Source: Gonium pectorale
Lineage: Eukaryota > Chlorophyta > Chlorophyceae > Chlamydomonadales > Volvocaceae
DNA: 19,134 bases
Assembly (NCBI GenBank): GCA_001584585.1
Contig: LSYV01000024.1
Location: 257,275 to 276,408 of the forward strand
Reading direction: 5' to 3'
The notes beneath the pieces are model-generated. The model ran no database searches. It was given only the letters and a program-made list of their open reading frames with translations, and was not told where the DNA came from. The position numbers and the translations under genes are program-made. Shown here one piece after another: positions 17,965-19,134 of this stretch. The first letter of the stretch is position 1. Each line of letters begins with the position of its first letter.

Positions 17965-19134
17965 ATTGCAGACGGTTGCAATTGGCGGTTATCAGGGCTT
18001 CTCGCATTTGTTTAGTAGCTAAACATCTATGCATATGTCATTAGGTCTACAAGGGAATTCACCGCGATGATGGCGAACCGTCCACAACCCGTGTTGCACA
18101 ATCGTACGGCACCCGTGAAGGCTGCGCGCACCCTCCGCGCTGCGTTGGGCCAGCGGAGGCGTGTTGCATGCAAGTTCAATGCACTGAAGCATGGAACCCA
18201 GTGCATGGAACCCCTCACAGGCCCCTCTCTAGCTGCGGAGGCTACGGTGGCCGCCCCTCTCCCCTGGGTGGCCGCTGGCGGCCACCTCGGCCACCAGGCG
18301 TATGTCACCGGATGCCACGTACCTGACATCGCAACAGGACAATGGAATCTGCAAGGTGGCATGTAGTTTTGGCACGTATCCGGGTGACATACTTCACACA
18401 CAGAAACACGACAATGTGTTGACGCCCCAGGACGGCCGAACCTGGCTTAACTTGTCGTGCACGCTGACCGTCCAACGTGCGTTTTACGTGCACACCCGTG
18501 ACTCCCCCCCCAGCGGGCAACGCAGAGAGACGAAGTGCACCGCTGATGAAAGGGTGTGCACTAGGGGTGCAGAACGAAAGGTATGTGGAAGGAGCAACCG
18601 TAGCCCCCAACCGCTCGCCTTACGACAGTCATAACGCCCTATAGTACGGCATACACGCTCGCACGTCAACGCTCGACTGCCATCGCGAACACGGTGTTCC
18701 ACGGCAGGCACAAAAGCCCTTGAATGATGCTGAAAAAGGTGAAAATGGCAAAGGTGAAGCGCCGCTGCAATCGCTCGGGACTCCCAGTCATCGCCTGAAA
18801 AGAAGGGGGCCCGCAGCCTCATACGGAAGCCCAAATACCACTGAATCAACCGTGCCCTGCACGCCCTTTCGCCTGGAGCTAAGGCTGCCCATCCGTCGGG
18901 TTCTGGCGTCCATTCGCACGCGCGGGCAAAAAGAAAGGAAAACGATAATGTAGGCGGGAAAACCAACATGCCAAACTAGCTCGGCCGCACGCCCACACAC
19001 CCGCATGCCCGGGATTTAGCACCTTCGCGTCACCTCGGTCGGCTGATGCTGGGGTTTCGCCATGTGGTGTCATGGACCTTCGCAGACCCGGGCCCACCGC
19101 CAGCCAGTGCCAGCCGCAAAGTCTACTCGTAAGC
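17965..19134. other. Upstream region of the CCCH gene and unassigned sequence
   Basis: The first few hundred bases should hold the CCCH promoter and 5' UTR. A strong minus-strand donor string (GTCAG then GTACGT, exon end 18323) might mark a 5' UTR exon, but no acceptor could be chosen. A 9-bp perfect hairpin with a 2-base loop is at 18267-18286. Open frames such as minus 18484-18969 show no domain or splice support. I see no gene, tRNA or transposon end in 18400-19134. Confidence 0.4.

Noticed and set aside
18720..18800. Short basic peptide frame (MLKKVKMAKVKRR...)
   Set aside because: Only 23 codons, and it is produced by AAGGTGAAA-type sub-repeats; no supporting signal.
18484..18969. 161-codon minus-strand open frame
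   Set aside because: No recognisable motif, no splice-compatible neighbours, and a Cys/Arg/Leu composition expected from GC-rich non-coding DNA.
1..19134. Multi-gene defence or mobile system, CRISPR, viral or toxin genes
   Set aside because: No repeat-spacer array, integrase, reverse transcriptase, capsid or toxin-like frame was found. The three supported genes show no evident functional linkage.

Overview
The window looks like nuclear DNA from a volvocine/chlamydomonadalean green alga (Chlamydomonas-Volvox relatives). The reasons are high GC, coding exons very rich in Ala/Gly/Gln low-complexity runs, frequent short introns with GTGAGG/GTGGGT-type donors and CAG acceptors, and TGTAA poly(A) signals instead of AATAAA. 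No bacterial operons, rRNA, tRNA or CRISPR were seen. All gene models here are hand-spliced from reading frames, splice consensus and phase matching; no transcript or database was consulted.

Region 1 (1-10.05 kb, plus strand) is the 3' part of one very large gene. It opens inside an intron, then encodes the end of a UvrD-type superfamily 1 helicase module, ending in motif VI with YTALTRAK. About 1,700 residues of mostly helical, Ala-rich protein follow (TPR/alpha-solenoid-like), then an IQ calmodulin-binding motif, a CxxC zinc-finger-like segment, a polyglutamine-rich block and a Gly/Arg/Lys-rich tail. The layout resembles the TRANK1-like (TPR and ankyrin repeat containing) helicase group. 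The stop codon is at 9963-9965 and a TGTAA signal lies at 10046-10050.

Region 2 (10.15-12.37 kb) is repeat-rich and gene-poor. It holds two diverged direct copies of a ~270-330 bp sequence, a 44-bp near-copy of an exon of the upstream helicase gene, and a ~965-bp element with long (~280 bp) terminal inverted repeats around a short, frame-broken coding-like core.

Region 3 (12.4-16.2 kb, minus strand) is a six-exon gene of about 464 codons for a protein I do not recognise. It begins with what looks like an organelle (probably plastid) transit peptide. One intron carries a 35-nt near-perfect palindrome at the predicted acceptor and another carries a 27-bp tandem repeat.

Region 4 (16.4-18.0 kb, minus strand) is a compact three-exon gene for a tandem CCCH zinc-finger protein of the TTP-like RNA-binding type, with an Ala-Pro repeat linker. 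Retention of its first intron would keep the frame open but destroy the second finger. Its likely TGTAA signal lies about 180 bp before the start of the region 3 gene, so the two are packed head-to-tail.

Region 5 (18.0-19.1 kb) shows no gene I can support.

The three genes show no evident functional link. I found no multi-gene system. The most unusual items are the foldback element with its captured-looking core, the CCCH gene with a built-in isoform switch, the palindrome at a splice site and the predicted GC-AG intron.
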